This document shows positions 1-7,272 of a stretch of DNA of 64,000 nucleotides, piece after piece. The notes below the pieces were generated by a model. It saw nothing but the letters and a program-made list of their open reading frames with translations, made no database searches and was not told the origin of the DNA. A program made the position numbers and the translations under genes. The DNA comes from DATJZH01 sp052146815. GTDB taxonomy: Bacteria; Actinomycetota; Actinomycetes; Streptosporangiales; Streptosporangiaceae. How positions within the stretch are numbered: the stretch's first letter is position 1; every line of letters starts with the position of its first letter. The stretch lies in the NCBI GenBank assembly GCA_052146815.1, contig JBKQMG010000191.1:12345-76344 (forward strand), read 5' to 3'.

Positions 1-670
1 GCACGGCGTTGGCGATGGCCTCGACGCCGGTCAGCGCCGAGCAGCCGGACGCGAACGCCTTCAGCAGCAGCAGGATGCCGACCGCCTCGGCGACCTGGGC
101 CACGTGACCGGTCGGCGGGATGACCGGGTGCGAGCGCAGCAGGCCACCGCCGATCACGATCGCGATCGCGACGATGAACGCGACCGTGGGGACGATGAAG
201 ACCCGTGCGGACTCGGCGACGCCGCGCAGGTTGATCGCGGTGATCAGGGCGAGGACGGCGAGGCAGATCCAGACCCGCCCCCCGTACAGGGCCGGGAACG
301 CGGAGGTGAGCGCGGCGACCCCGGCGGACACGCCGACGGCGGCGTTCAGCACGTAGTCCACGATCAGCGAGGCCGCGGCCACCAGGCTGGCCTGGCGGCC
401 GAGGTGCCGTCCGGCCACGGCGTAGGCGCCGCCGCCGCCGGGAAACGCCGCGATGACCTGGCGGTAGGAGACGACGAGCACGACGAGCAGGATGACGATC
501 GCGATCGTCACCGGCAGCGTGTAAGCCAGGCCCGCGGTCCCGGCCGCGGCCAGCACGACCACGATGGCCTCGGGCCCGTAGGCCACTGAGGAGAGCGCGT
601 CGAGGGACAGCGCCGCCAGGCCCTCGAACGCGGTCAGCCGATGTCGCTCCTCATCGGGAGCAGCGCTCAT
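1..670 (-). CDS. APC-superfamily permease, C-terminus cut by window edge
   Basis: Membrane transporter of the amino acid-polyamine-cation superfamily. Only the first 223 residues are inside the window; the rest lies to the left. After a short cytoplasmic start comes the motif FEGLAALSLDALSSVAYGPE, then hydrophobic segments and the glycine run FPGGGGAYAVAGRHLG, both typical of the KimA/YdaO-like branch. A later stretch, AFASGCSALTGVEAIANAV, is also characteristic of that branch. The family imports amino acids or potassium; which applies here cannot be told. The ATG at 670 opens directly into the conserved N-terminus, so the start is fairly secure. It stands alone on the minus strand. Confidence 0.85.
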   Translation of the reverse strand, partial: MSAAPDEERHRLTAFEGLAALSLDALSSVAYGPEAIVVVLAAAGTAGLAYTLPVTIAIVILLVVLVVSYRQVIAAFPGGGGAYAVAGRHLGRQASLVAAASLIVDYVLNAAVGVSAGVAALTSAFPALYGGRVWICLAVLALITAINLRGVAESARVFIVPTVAFIVAIAIVIGGGLLRSHPVIPPTGHVAQVAEAVGILLLLKAFASGCSALTGVEAIANAV

Positions 671-745
671 GCCCCCGATACAAGCACGAAGGGGGTACCG
701 GCACGCCAGAACGCGCCGGCCCGGCCCCCTGCCGGGGCCGCGGGA

Positions 746-994
746 TCAGTGACTGAGGACGAGGACGGCGATAATGACCAGCACAATGGCGACGCCGACG
801 ACCACTGCGGTCAGGCCTGCGACATTGCGCTTCGGGGCCCGCATCGCCCACGGGCGCTGCGCGTCACCCTCGTTCGCGGCGGCGAAGGCGCGGAACTGGG
901 CCGTGTTGGCGGAGGCGTCGGGCGTGGCGCGGAACTCGCCGGTGCTGATCGGCCGGCGGGTCCCGCCTGAAGGATCAAGGTCGCGCTCGGACAT
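746..994 (-). CDS. small single-pass membrane protein, unknown function
   Basis: An 82-residue protein. Residues 1-55 are polar and probably cytoplasmic, with SERDLDPSGGTRRP near the start. Residues about 58-80 form one strongly hydrophobic helix (VAGLTAVVVGVAIVLVIIAV) followed by only a few residues, so it resembles a tail-anchored protein. I do not recognise the family. The ATG at 994 is preferred over a start 21 bases upstream because TACAGT lies six bases before it, a leaderless promoter arrangement common in actinomycetes. It may be a conserved actinobacterial small protein, but nothing in it gives a function. Confidence 0.6.
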   Translation of the reverse strand: MSERDLDPSGGTRRPISTGEFRATPDASANTAQFRAFAAANEGDAQRPWAMRAPKRNVAGLTAVVVGVAIVLVIIAVLVLSH

Positions 995-1000
995 GGCCCG

Positions 1001-1006
1001 ACTGTA
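1001..1006 (-). promoter_or_regulatory. putative leaderless -10 box (TACAGT)
   Basis: TACAGT on the minus strand ends six bases before the ATG at 994, so transcription would start at or next to the start codon. No convincing -35 box is visible. Confidence 0.4.
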
Positions 1007-1073
1007 TCGGAACACGCGGCGGAAAAATGGCCGGTCCGCTGAGATCCCATCGAACTTCGCAGCCGGGGCGGTG

Positions 1074-1538
1074 TCACGCCTCGGCGCCGGGTCCGGGCAT
1101 TTCCGGACGGCTGACCAGCCGGGACAGCACGATCACGCTCCTGGTTCGGACCACGAATGGCTCGGCGCCGATTCGCTCGACCACCTGCTCGAAGTGGCGC
1201 ACGTCCGCGGCCCGGATGTGCAGCAGCGCGTCGGCGTCCCCGGTGACCGTGCAGGCGTCGGTGACTTCCGGCAGCTTGGCGATCGCGGCGGCGATGTCGG
1301 CGGGCGAGGTCCGGCCGCGGCAGAAGAGCTCGACGTAAGCCTCCGTGGTCCAGCCGAGCGCAGACGGGTCGACCCGGGCCGAGAACCCGCGGATCGCGCC
1401 CGAGGCGCGCAGCCGGTCGACCCGTCGCTTGACCGCCGGGGCCGACAGGCCCACCTGCGCCCCGACCTCCGCGTAGGTCGCGCGCCCGTCGCTGACCAGG
1501 GCGGCCACGATCCGCCGGTCAAGGTCGTCGAGTGCCAT
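1074..1538 (-). CDS. Lrp/AsnC family transcriptional regulator
   Basis: Amino-acid-responsive DNA-binding regulator of 154 residues, the usual length. The N-terminal helix-turn-helix (about residues 1-50) opens MALDDLDRRIVAALVSDGRA and includes the recognition segment VGLSAPAVKRRVDRLR. It is followed by a RAM ligand-binding and oligomerisation domain (about 65-145). The ATG at 1538 matches the canonical Lrp start. The gene is divergent from the agmatinase-like gene at 1733, with about 195 bp between them, which suggests that it controls that gene in response to an amino acid or amine. Family assignment is strong; target and ligand are inferred from position. Confidence 0.9.
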   Translation of the reverse strand: MALDDLDRRIVAALVSDGRATYAEVGAQVGLSAPAVKRRVDRLRASGAIRGFSARVDPSALGWTTEAYVELFCRGRTSPADIAAAIAKLPEVTDACTVTGDADALLHIRAADVRHFEQVVERIGAEPFVVRTRSVIVLSRLVSRPEMPGPGAEA

Positions 1539-1549
1539 CGCCCGGCCGC

Positions 1550-1642
1550 TCAGCTGCCTGGCGAGACGCCGAGCGCCACGGCCGCCGCCAGCGGGATGAC
1601 CGCCAGCAGCGCGGTGGCCGGCATGGTGCCCTTCACAGCCAC
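1550..1642 (-). CDS. possible 30-residue hydrophobic peptide
   Basis: A GTG-initiated frame in the Lrp/agmatinase spacer, preceded by a weak GAGGAT element. It would encode a short protein made almost entirely of one helix (TMPATALLAVIPLAAAVALG) and ends 11 bases before the Lrp start codon. It could be a tiny membrane peptide co-transcribed with the regulator, or chance in GC-rich DNA. I recognise no family, and the call rests only on hydrophobicity and position. Confidence 0.2.
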   Translation of the reverse strand: MAVKGTMPATALLAVIPLAAAVALGVSPGS

Positions 1643-1732
1643 CCATCCTCGCACCCGCGCCCCACGGCGCACAGCCAACGCCCCGCCGCAGGCGCGCCAT
1701 CCCGCTATCGTCGTCATCTGGGAGGTAGGGCG

Positions 1733-2785
1733 ATGACGCGACTAGGCGGGATGTACGGACCGGACGCCACTTTTCTGGGCGTGCCCCGCGCCGACCTCGC
1801 CGATCCTGGCGCCTGGGCGGGCACCGACATAATGATCATCGGCGCGCCGTTCGACGGCGGCACGTCGCACCGGCCTGGTGCCCGTTTCGGCCCGCAGGCG
1901 ATTCGCTTCACCGATTACCTGCCGCACGACGGCTCCCGGCCGCATCTGGCCCTCGGCGTCGATCCGCTGGCCGATATGCGGGTGGCCGACGCCGGTGACA
2001 TCGAGATGCCCTCCGGCGACACCGAACTATCGCTGCGCAGGCTCGAGCAGGCGGTGCACCGGTGCTGTCACGCCGGCGCCATCCCGGTGATTCTCGGCGG
2101 CGACCACACGATCGCGCTGCCCGACGCGACCGGAGTAGCCCGGCACGTGGGCTGGGGGCGCCTGTCGATGATCCACTTCGACGCGCACGCGGATACCGGC
2201 GACACCCAGTTCGGCGCGCTGCACGGGCACGGCACGCCGATGCGCCGGCTCATCGAGTCCGGCGCGGTGCGCGGGGACCGGTTCCTGCAGATCGGCCTGC
2301 GCGGCTACTGGCCCGAGCCTGAGACCCTGGACTGGATGGCCGATCAGCACATGCGCAGCTACGAGATGACCGAGGTGGTGACCAGGGGCCTGGACGAGTG
2401 CCTGACCGAGGCATTCGCGATCGCGACCGAAGACTGCGACGGGGTGTTCCTGTCCGTGGACGTCGATGTGGTCGACCCCGGCATGGCGCCGGGGACCGGT
2501 ACGCCCGAGCCCGGCGGCCTGACCAGCCGTCAGCTGCTGGACTCGGTCCGCCGCATCGCGATGGAGCTGCCGGTAGCCGGGATCGACGTCGTCGAGGTCG
2601 CGCCGCCCTACGACCACGCCGAGGTCACCGCGTTCCTGGCCAACCGGGTGGTGCTGGAAGCGCTGTCGGGGATCGCCTGGCGCAGGGCACGGGAAGCGGC
2701 GGGCAGCGCCGTCCGCTCGCCGCAGGCGCCGCTGCTGACGGGCCGCGGTCAGCAGCCGGGACAGGAAGGCGATCCTCAGGAGTAA
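1733..2785 (+). CDS. agmatinase / ureohydrolase family enzyme
   Basis: Manganese-dependent ureohydrolase of 350 residues that would release urea from a guanidino compound such as agmatine or guanidinobutyrate. The metal-binding motifs are all present: GGDHT with His125, DAHAD at 150-154, and SVDVD with Asp243 and Asp245. GAPFDGGTSHRPGARFGP near residues 37-54 is typical of bacterial agmatinases. The ATG at 1733 follows GGAGG at a good distance, so the N-terminus is secure. The C-terminal 25 residues are a low-complexity tail. It is divergent from an Lrp-type regulator. The exact guanidino substrate cannot be told from sequence. Confidence 0.88.
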   Translation: MTRLGGMYGPDATFLGVPRADLADPGAWAGTDIMIIGAPFDGGTSHRPGARFGPQAIRFTDYLPHDGSRPHLALGVDPLADMRVADAGDIEMPSGDTELSLRRLEQAVHRCCHAGAIPVILGGDHTIALPDATGVARHVGWGRLSMIHFDAHADTGDTQFGALHGHGTPMRRLIESGAVRGDRFLQIGLRGYWPEPETLDWMADQHMRSYEMTEVVTRGLDECLTEAFAIATEDCDGVFLSVDVDVVDPGMAPGTGTPEPGGLTSRQLLDSVRRIAMELPVAGIDVVEVAPPYDHAEVTAFLANRVVLEALSGIAWRRAREAAGSAVRSPQAPLLTGRGQQPGQEGDPQE

Positions 2786-2840
2786 CCCCGGGTACCGATA
2801 GGCCGCCCCGCGCCGCCGGACCTGTCCGATCGAGGGCTTC

Positions 2841-2846
2841 TATAGT
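2841..2846 (+). promoter_or_regulatory. putative leaderless -10 box (TATAGT)
   Basis: TATAGT ends six bases before the LysR start ATG at 2853 and there is no Shine-Dalgarno sequence between, so the mRNA probably begins at the ATG. No -35 match was found. Confidence 0.5.
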
Positions 2847-2852
2847 TGACGG

Positions 2853-3776
2853 ATGCTGGACGTGACCAGGCTCCGCGTGCTCGTCGCCGTGGCCCGGCAT
2901 GGCTCGGTGACCGCCGCGGCCCGGGCCCTGAACTACGCCCAGCCGTCCATCAGCCATCACATCGCCCGGCTGGAAGCCGAGACCGGCGCGCAACTGCTGC
3001 AGCGGGCCGGGCGCGGCGTGCGGCTGACCGAGGCCGGCCGGCTCCTCGCCGAGCGGGCCGAAGAGGTCATCGGCCGACTGGACGCCGCCGAGGCCGAGCT
3101 CGCCGCGCACGTCGGCCTGCGGGAGGGCCGGGTCCGGCTCGCCGCCTTCCCCTCCGCCCTCGGCACCATCGTCCCGGCGGCGGCCGCCCGGCTTGAGGCC
3201 GAGACCCCGGGCATGGACCTCACCCTGGCCGAGGCGGAGCCGCCCGAGGCGCTGCGCATGCTCCGGGCCGGCTACGTCGACGTGGCGCTGGTCTTCCGGC
3301 ACTATCAGCAGGACGCCGACCTGGCGCCGCCGAGCCCGGGCGACGACGGGATCCGGGGCACGCTGCTGCTCGACGAGCCGGTGCATCTCGTCACGCAGGC
3401 CAGGTCAGCCGCGCCGTACCCGGCCGGCCTGGCCGGGTACGCGGGGCACCGCTGGATCGCCGGGTGCGACCGCTGCCGGGCGCAGCTGATCCGGCAGTGC
3501 TCCCTGGCGGGATTTACCCCCAAGGTGGCCTTTACCACCGACGACTATGTCGCCGTACAGGCGCTGGTGGCCGCGGGCCTGGGCGTGACCACCCTGCCGG
3601 AGCTGGCCCTGCGCGCCGCCCGGCATCCGGGCGTCGATGCGACGCCGCTGGCGGGCGCGCGCCGTTACGTATTCGCCGTCACTTACGGTGATCCGCCTGA
3701 CCCGCCCGCCAGTGCCCGTCTCATCGAGGTGCTGGCCCGGTCAGCGGCCCGCGCCGCCGCCCCGGCTCCGGCCTGA
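2853..3776 (+). CDS. LysR family transcriptional regulator
   Basis: DNA-binding regulator of 307 residues. The N-terminal winged helix-turn-helix (about 1-60) contains VARHGSVTAAARALNYAQPS followed by ISHHIARLEAETGAQLLQR, the LysR signature. The C-terminal substrate-binding domain runs from about 90 to 295. The gene is convergent with the acyl-CoA synthetase gene, whose stop is four bases downstream of its own, so a link between them is possible but not shown. The start is supported by the TATAGT box six bases upstream. The effector is unknown. Confidence 0.9.
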   Translation: MLDVTRLRVLVAVARHGSVTAAARALNYAQPSISHHIARLEAETGAQLLQRAGRGVRLTEAGRLLAERAEEVIGRLDAAEAELAAHVGLREGRVRLAAFPSALGTIVPAAAARLEAETPGMDLTLAEAEPPEALRMLRAGYVDVALVFRHYQQDADLAPPSPGDDGIRGTLLLDEPVHLVTQARSAAPYPAGLAGYAGHRWIAGCDRCRAQLIRQCSLAGFTPKVAFTTDDYVAVQALVAAGLGVTTLPELALRAARHPGVDATPLAGARRYVFAVTYGDPPDPPASARLIEVLARSAARAAAPAPA

Positions 3777-3780
3777 GGGC

Positions 3781-5331
3781 TCAGATCACGCTGCCGCGGC
3801 CTGCCCAGTACGGACCACGGAGCCGCCGCCTGAGCAGCTTGCCGCTCGGTTCGCGCGGCAGCTCGTCGGTGAAGTCGATGGACCGCGGCCATTTCAGCCG
3901 CGCGAGCCGGCCATCCAGCCACGCCATGATCTCGGCGGCCAGCTCGTCAGTGGGCGCCACGCCGCTGGCCGGCTCCACGACCGCCTTGACCTGCTCGCCC
4001 CACTCCTCGTCCGGGACGCCGAACACCGCCACGTCGCCGACTTTGGGATGCATGATGATCTCGGCCTCGACTTCGGCCGGGTAGATATTCACGCCGCCCG
4101 AGATGATCATTTCCGATCTGCGGTCGCACAGGAACAGGTACCCGTCCTCGTCCAGGAACCCGATGTCGCCGACGGTGAACAGCGCGCCCCGGCGATTCGC
4201 GGCCGTCTTGGCCGGGTCACCGTAGTACTCGAAGTCCGAGGTCCCCATCCGCATGTAGATCGTGCCCGGCGCGCCCGGCGGGCACGGCCGGCCCGCGTCG
4301 TCGACGACCATGACCTCGCTGACCGGCCACGGCCGCCCGACGGTGCCGGGCCGGCCCAGCCAGTCCTGCGGGGTGGCGATCGTGCCGCCGCCCTCGGTGG
4401 CCGCGTAGTACTCGTAGACGCACGGCCCCCACCAGTCGAGCATCGCCTGCTTGATCCCGGCCGGGCAGGGCGCGGCCGCATGCAGCAGCCACTGCATCGA
4501 GGACAGGTCGTAGCGGCCCCGGACCTCGCCGGGCAGCGAGAGCAGCCGCTTGAACTGCGTCGGCACCATGTGGGTGCCGGTGACCTGGTACCGCTCCACC
4601 AGGGCCAGCGCCCGCTCGGAATCCCAGCCGTCCATGCAGACAAGCGTGTGGCCGAGCTGCAGCGCGCCGCCGCCGAACACGGTCACGGCCGTGTGGTAGT
4701 TCGGCGAGGTGACCAGGTGCACGTTGGGGCGGCCCTGCGTGATGCCGAAGAACTGCAGCAGTGCCGCGGACAGCTGCGCCCCCTCGTCGGGCTCCAGGCC
4801 GGACAGCGGGCGCCGCACGCCTTTCGGCCGGCCCGTCGTGCCGGAGGTGTAGTGCATGGTCGAGCCGGCGCTGCGGTCAGGCGGCGCGGTCACCGGCTGG
4901 CCGCCCCGCAGCTTCCCGACGCTGGTGAAGCCGGGCACGTCACCGTAGCCGAACCGGGCGGCGGGCGGCAGGCCGGCCAGGTCCGCGGCCGCCACGGCGA
5001 CGGGCCCGAAGCGCTCGTGCGCGAAAAACGCCCGCGCCCGGCAGTCGCCGAGGATGTAGGCGATCTCGGGCGCCGTGAAATGCCAGTTGATCGGGGTGAA
5101 GTACCAGCCTGACTGCAGCGCGGCCAGGTACATCTCCACCGCGCCCGCGCCGTTGGGCAGCACGGCGGCGATCCCGTCGCCCGGCCGCAGGCCGAGCGCC
5201 CGCAGCGCATGACTGATCTGGTGCACCCGGCCGAGCAGCTCCCCGGCGGTCAGCATCGCGCCGTCTGCGTCGATGACGGCGATCCAGTCCGGATCCCGTT
5301 CAGCGCGGCGCCAGAAGCCCAGCGGTTCCAC
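3781..5331 (-). CDS. acyl-CoA synthetase (AMP-forming), FadD4-like
   Basis: ANL-superfamily ligase of 516 residues that activates a carboxylic acid to its CoA thioester using ATP. The phosphate-binding loop YTSGTTGRPKG is at 161-171. Further on are EYYAATEGGG (A5-like motif), GDIGFLDEDGYLFLCDRRSE (motif A8 region), MIISGGVNIYPAEVE, and the C-terminal catalytic lysine region PREPSGKLLRR. Start is GTG at 5331, preceded by GGAGGTGAGCA. Overall it resembles mycobacterial FadD4-type enzymes. Chain length and substrate cannot be inferred. It ends next to the convergent LysR gene. Confidence 0.88.
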   Translation of the reverse strand: MEPLGFWRRAERDPDWIAVIDADGAMLTAGELLGRVHQISHALRALGLRPGDGIAAVLPNGAGAVEMYLAALQSGWYFTPINWHFTAPEIAYILGDCRARAFFAHERFGPVAVAAADLAGLPPAARFGYGDVPGFTSVGKLRGGQPVTAPPDRSAGSTMHYTSGTTGRPKGVRRPLSGLEPDEGAQLSAALLQFFGITQGRPNVHLVTSPNYHTAVTVFGGGALQLGHTLVCMDGWDSERALALVERYQVTGTHMVPTQFKRLLSLPGEVRGRYDLSSMQWLLHAAAPCPAGIKQAMLDWWGPCVYEYYAATEGGGTIATPQDWLGRPGTVGRPWPVSEVMVVDDAGRPCPPGAPGTIYMRMGTSDFEYYGDPAKTAANRRGALFTVGDIGFLDEDGYLFLCDRRSEMIISGGVNIYPAEVEAEIIMHPKVGDVAVFGVPDEEWGEQVKAVVEPASGVAPTDELAAEIMAWLDGRLARLKWPRSIDFTDELPREPSGKLLRRRLRGPYWAGRGSVI

Positions 5332-5497
5332 TGCTCACCTCCAGGCTCCGCTCACCTCCGGGCTCAGCCGCCCGCGGCCCGCGGCGAACCGGCCCAGAAC
5401 CGAAGTACAGCACGCGGCATTTCCGCCTACAAGCGCGGGCCATTCCCCGGCCGCAGCCCTCGCCGTCCGCGCGCACCTGCGCTCGGCGGGCGGCGCT

Positions 5498-5546
5498 CAG
5501 CGAGCCCGCGGCGTCAGCTCAGCGAGCCCGCGGCGTCAGCTCAGCG
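5498..5546. repeat. 22-bp tandem repeat, 2.2 copies
   Basis: The unit CAGCGAGCCCGCGGCGTCAGCT occurs twice in perfect tandem and is followed by five further bases. The second copy overlaps the end of the DUF3068 gene, including its stop codon; the first is just downstream. Confidence 0.85.
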
Positions 5547-6505
5547 TGCGTGCCGATGGCATGCGGCTCATCAGCGGCGTCGGGCTCGCCGGGATCAGAG
5601 CGTCCGAGGGCGAGCACGCTGCCCGCCGCCAGGAAGACGATTCCCGCCAGGCCCGCGGCGACCGGGACGGTGGTGGTGGCGAGCGTGACCAGCCGGCCGC
5701 GCTGGCGGGCGGATGCCACCAGGGCGGCCACGCTCGGCGGCTGCATCGTCAGGTCGCCGCCGTACAGCTCGAGAAGCTGATCGCCGGCGGAGTTGCGCAG
5801 GGTCAGCTGCTCGTCCTGCGCAGTGTCCACTAGCTGCCCGGTGACCGGATCCACCCAGAACCTCGTGGTGGTCTGGTAGTACTCCCCGAGGGTGACCGAA
5901 GCCTGGGCCTTCATGCCGACCAGGGGGCCCGGCAGCGTCTGGGTGCCGAACCGCGTCGCGGTGACGTGCTCGACGAACTCGTCCGCGGCCAGGCCGCCGA
6001 TCGTGGCGGTACCGGCGTAGCGGGCAGGCTCGGGCCGCCGCAGGGTCGGGTCGAAGACAAGGTAAGTCCGTTGCTGCGTGCCGGGCGGCCAGGCGAAGCC
6101 CTGGCCCGACCAGTCCGCCGTCCTCTTCGTGCCGACGGCGGCACCGCAGCAGTTCGTCACCACACCCGTGCGGCGGTCGAAGGCAAGCCGCTCGGTGGAG
6201 GTCTGGTAGGCCGTGGCGTGCGTCTGGTCGTAGGCGTAGGTGAATTCGTTCCACACCGCGCGCGCCGGGGTACCGGCCGCGACATCGCCCTCGATCGTCT
6301 GCGTCGCGCGCAGGTGCACCCTGGTGAATTCCTGCAGCAGAGCGGGGCTGAAGTAGGTGACATTCCGGCCGGCCAGCGTGACGACCTGGTATTCGTTCAG
6401 CGGGAACTTCTCCGCCTGACCGGCCAGGACCAGGAACTCGACCGCCGCGAACACGACGAGGAATGCCCCGAGGCCGCTCATGATGAGCCCGACGACGCGG
6501 CGCAT
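5519..6505 (-). CDS. DUF3068 (porin PorA-like) membrane-anchored protein
   Basis: Protein of 328 residues with an N-terminal helix (about 4-27, RRVVGLIMSGLGAFLVVFAA), a long extracytoplasmic region, and a second hydrophobic segment near 270-300 before a short polar tail. This layout and motifs such as FPLNEYQVVTLAGRNVTYF and GEYYQTTTRFWVDPVTGQLV match the actinobacterial DUF3068 family, some members of which are annotated as PorA-like. The function is not established. The ATG at 6505 follows GGAGGGTGG. The 3' end runs into a 22-bp tandem repeat, so the last residues may vary between strains. Confidence 0.75.
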   Translation of the reverse strand: MRRVVGLIMSGLGAFLVVFAAVEFLVLAGQAEKFPLNEYQVVTLAGRNVTYFSPALLQEFTRVHLRATQTIEGDVAAGTPARAVWNEFTYAYDQTHATAYQTSTERLAFDRRTGVVTNCCGAAVGTKRTADWSGQGFAWPPGTQQRTYLVFDPTLRRPEPARYAGTATIGGLAADEFVEHVTATRFGTQTLPGPLVGMKAQASVTLGEYYQTTTRFWVDPVTGQLVDTAQDEQLTLRNSAGDQLLELYGGDLTMQPPSVAALVASARQRGRLVTLATTTVPVAAGLAGIVFLAAGSVLALGRSDPGEPDAADEPHAIGTHAELTPRAR

Positions 6506-6606
6506 CCACCCTCCACGACTGCCCGCTGCCGCCGCTGCGGCCCGCTGCCGCCGACAATGATGACCGGGTTATGTGCTCTGCGGCGATCCTAGCGGGCCGG
6601 GCCGGC

Positions 6607-6744
6607 CTACGGCGGGCCGTAGTTGTGCAGCGGAGCGTTGGCCGGCGTGCCGTTCGCGGCTGCGAGCAGCACATCGCTGGCCACGTAGCTGACGCCGACG
6701 GCGAGGACCGCGCCGATCATCACCGCGATCAGCAGGCGAATCAC
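6607..6744 (-). CDS. small membrane protein, DUF2613-like
   Basis: A 45-residue protein starting at GTG 6744 behind GAGGGCAAGAGG. It has one N-terminal helix (IRLLIAVMIGAVLAVGVSYV) and a short outside tail ending HNYGPP. Size, single helix and NYG ending resemble the actinobacterial DUF2613 family of small membrane or secreted proteins. The assignment is from memory of that pattern, so it is tentative; function unknown. It is divergent from the DUF3054 gene, about 70 bp away. Confidence 0.5.
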   Translation of the reverse strand: MIRLLIAVMIGAVLAVGVSYVASDVLLAAANGTPANAPLHNYGPP

Positions 6745-6804
6745 GACCTCTTGCCCTCCTTCGCCCGTCTGCCGGACAGCGTAGCCGCCGGCCTGGTCCC
6801 CGGC

Positions 6805-6810
6805 TACCCT
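6805..6810 (+). promoter_or_regulatory. putative leaderless -10 box (TACCCT)
   Basis: TACCCT ends seven bases before the ATG at 6818. There is no ribosome binding site in that gap, so a leaderless transcript is likely. Confidence 0.4.
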
Positions 6811-6817
6811 GGCGGCC

Positions 6818-7183
6818 ATGCGACGTCCCGTCAGCCTGATCCTCGATATCTGCTGCGTGCTCGCCTTCGTCGCGCTCGGCCGCCACACTCATCACGACGC
6901 AGACTCGATGGCGGGAATCTGGCAGACCTCATGGCCTTTCCTGGTCGGCCTGGCCGCGGGCCTGCTTGCCGTGCGGGCCTGGCGGCAGCCGTTTGCTCTC
7001 GTGCCCGCAGGGCTCGGCGCGTGGATCGGCGCGGCGGGCATCGGGATGGTGGTCCGGGTTCTCGCCGGGCAGGGCACCGCCGCGGCATTTGTCGCGGTGA
7101 CCTTCGCCTTCCTCGGGCTATTCTTGCTCGGCTGGCGGATCGTGGCGCGCATCGTGGGCACCCGGCTGCGGGCATCGGGCTGA
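6818..7183 (+). CDS. DUF3054 family membrane protein
   Basis: A 121-residue integral membrane protein with about four hydrophobic helices (roughly 5-20, 40-52, 62-82 and 90-110). The motif ILDICCVLAFVALGRHTHH near the start, with its Gly-Arg-x-x-His pattern after the first helix, is the hallmark of DUF3054. Function unknown. The ATG at 6818 has a TACCCT box seven bases upstream. It precedes the aminotransferase gene by about 90 bp, but that gene has its own promoter and operator, so the two are probably separate units. Confidence 0.75.
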   Translation: MRRPVSLILDICCVLAFVALGRHTHHDADSMAGIWQTSWPFLVGLAAGLLAVRAWRQPFALVPAGLGAWIGAAGIGMVVRVLAGQGTAAAFVAVTFAFLGLFLLGWRIVARIVGTRLRASG

Positions 7184-7211
7184 GCGCGCCGCCGCCGGGG
7201 AGCCGCCACGC

Positions 7212-7240
7212 TTGCGCGGCCTGAGGGACCTACCTAGACT
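7212..7240 (+). promoter_or_regulatory. promoter of the aminotransferase gene (TTGCGC-17-TAGACT)
   Basis: The -35-like TTGCGC at 7212-7217 and the -10 box TAGACT at 7235-7240 are separated by 17 bases. The -10 box overlaps the palindrome at 7237-7252, so a bound repressor would block RNA polymerase. Two further promoters in the window have the same -10 box, spacer and overlap. Confidence 0.65.
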
Positions 7241-7252
7241 GAACATTCAGTC
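7237..7252. promoter_or_regulatory. TetR-type operator copy 1
   Basis: GACTGAACATTCAGTC: two perfect 7-base arms (GACTGAA/TTCAGTC) around CA. It lies 20 bases before the aminotransferase start codon and overlaps the -10 box. The same sequence recurs exactly at 14129, next to the TetR gene. Confidence 0.8.
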
Positions 7253-7272
7253 AATCGCTCGAGGAGCACGTC

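Noticed and set aside
1074..2785. Lrp/agmatinase pair as part of the TetR amine regulon
   Set aside because: No copy of the palindrome lies in its spacer and other genes separate it from the regulon; a metabolic link is possible but not supported.
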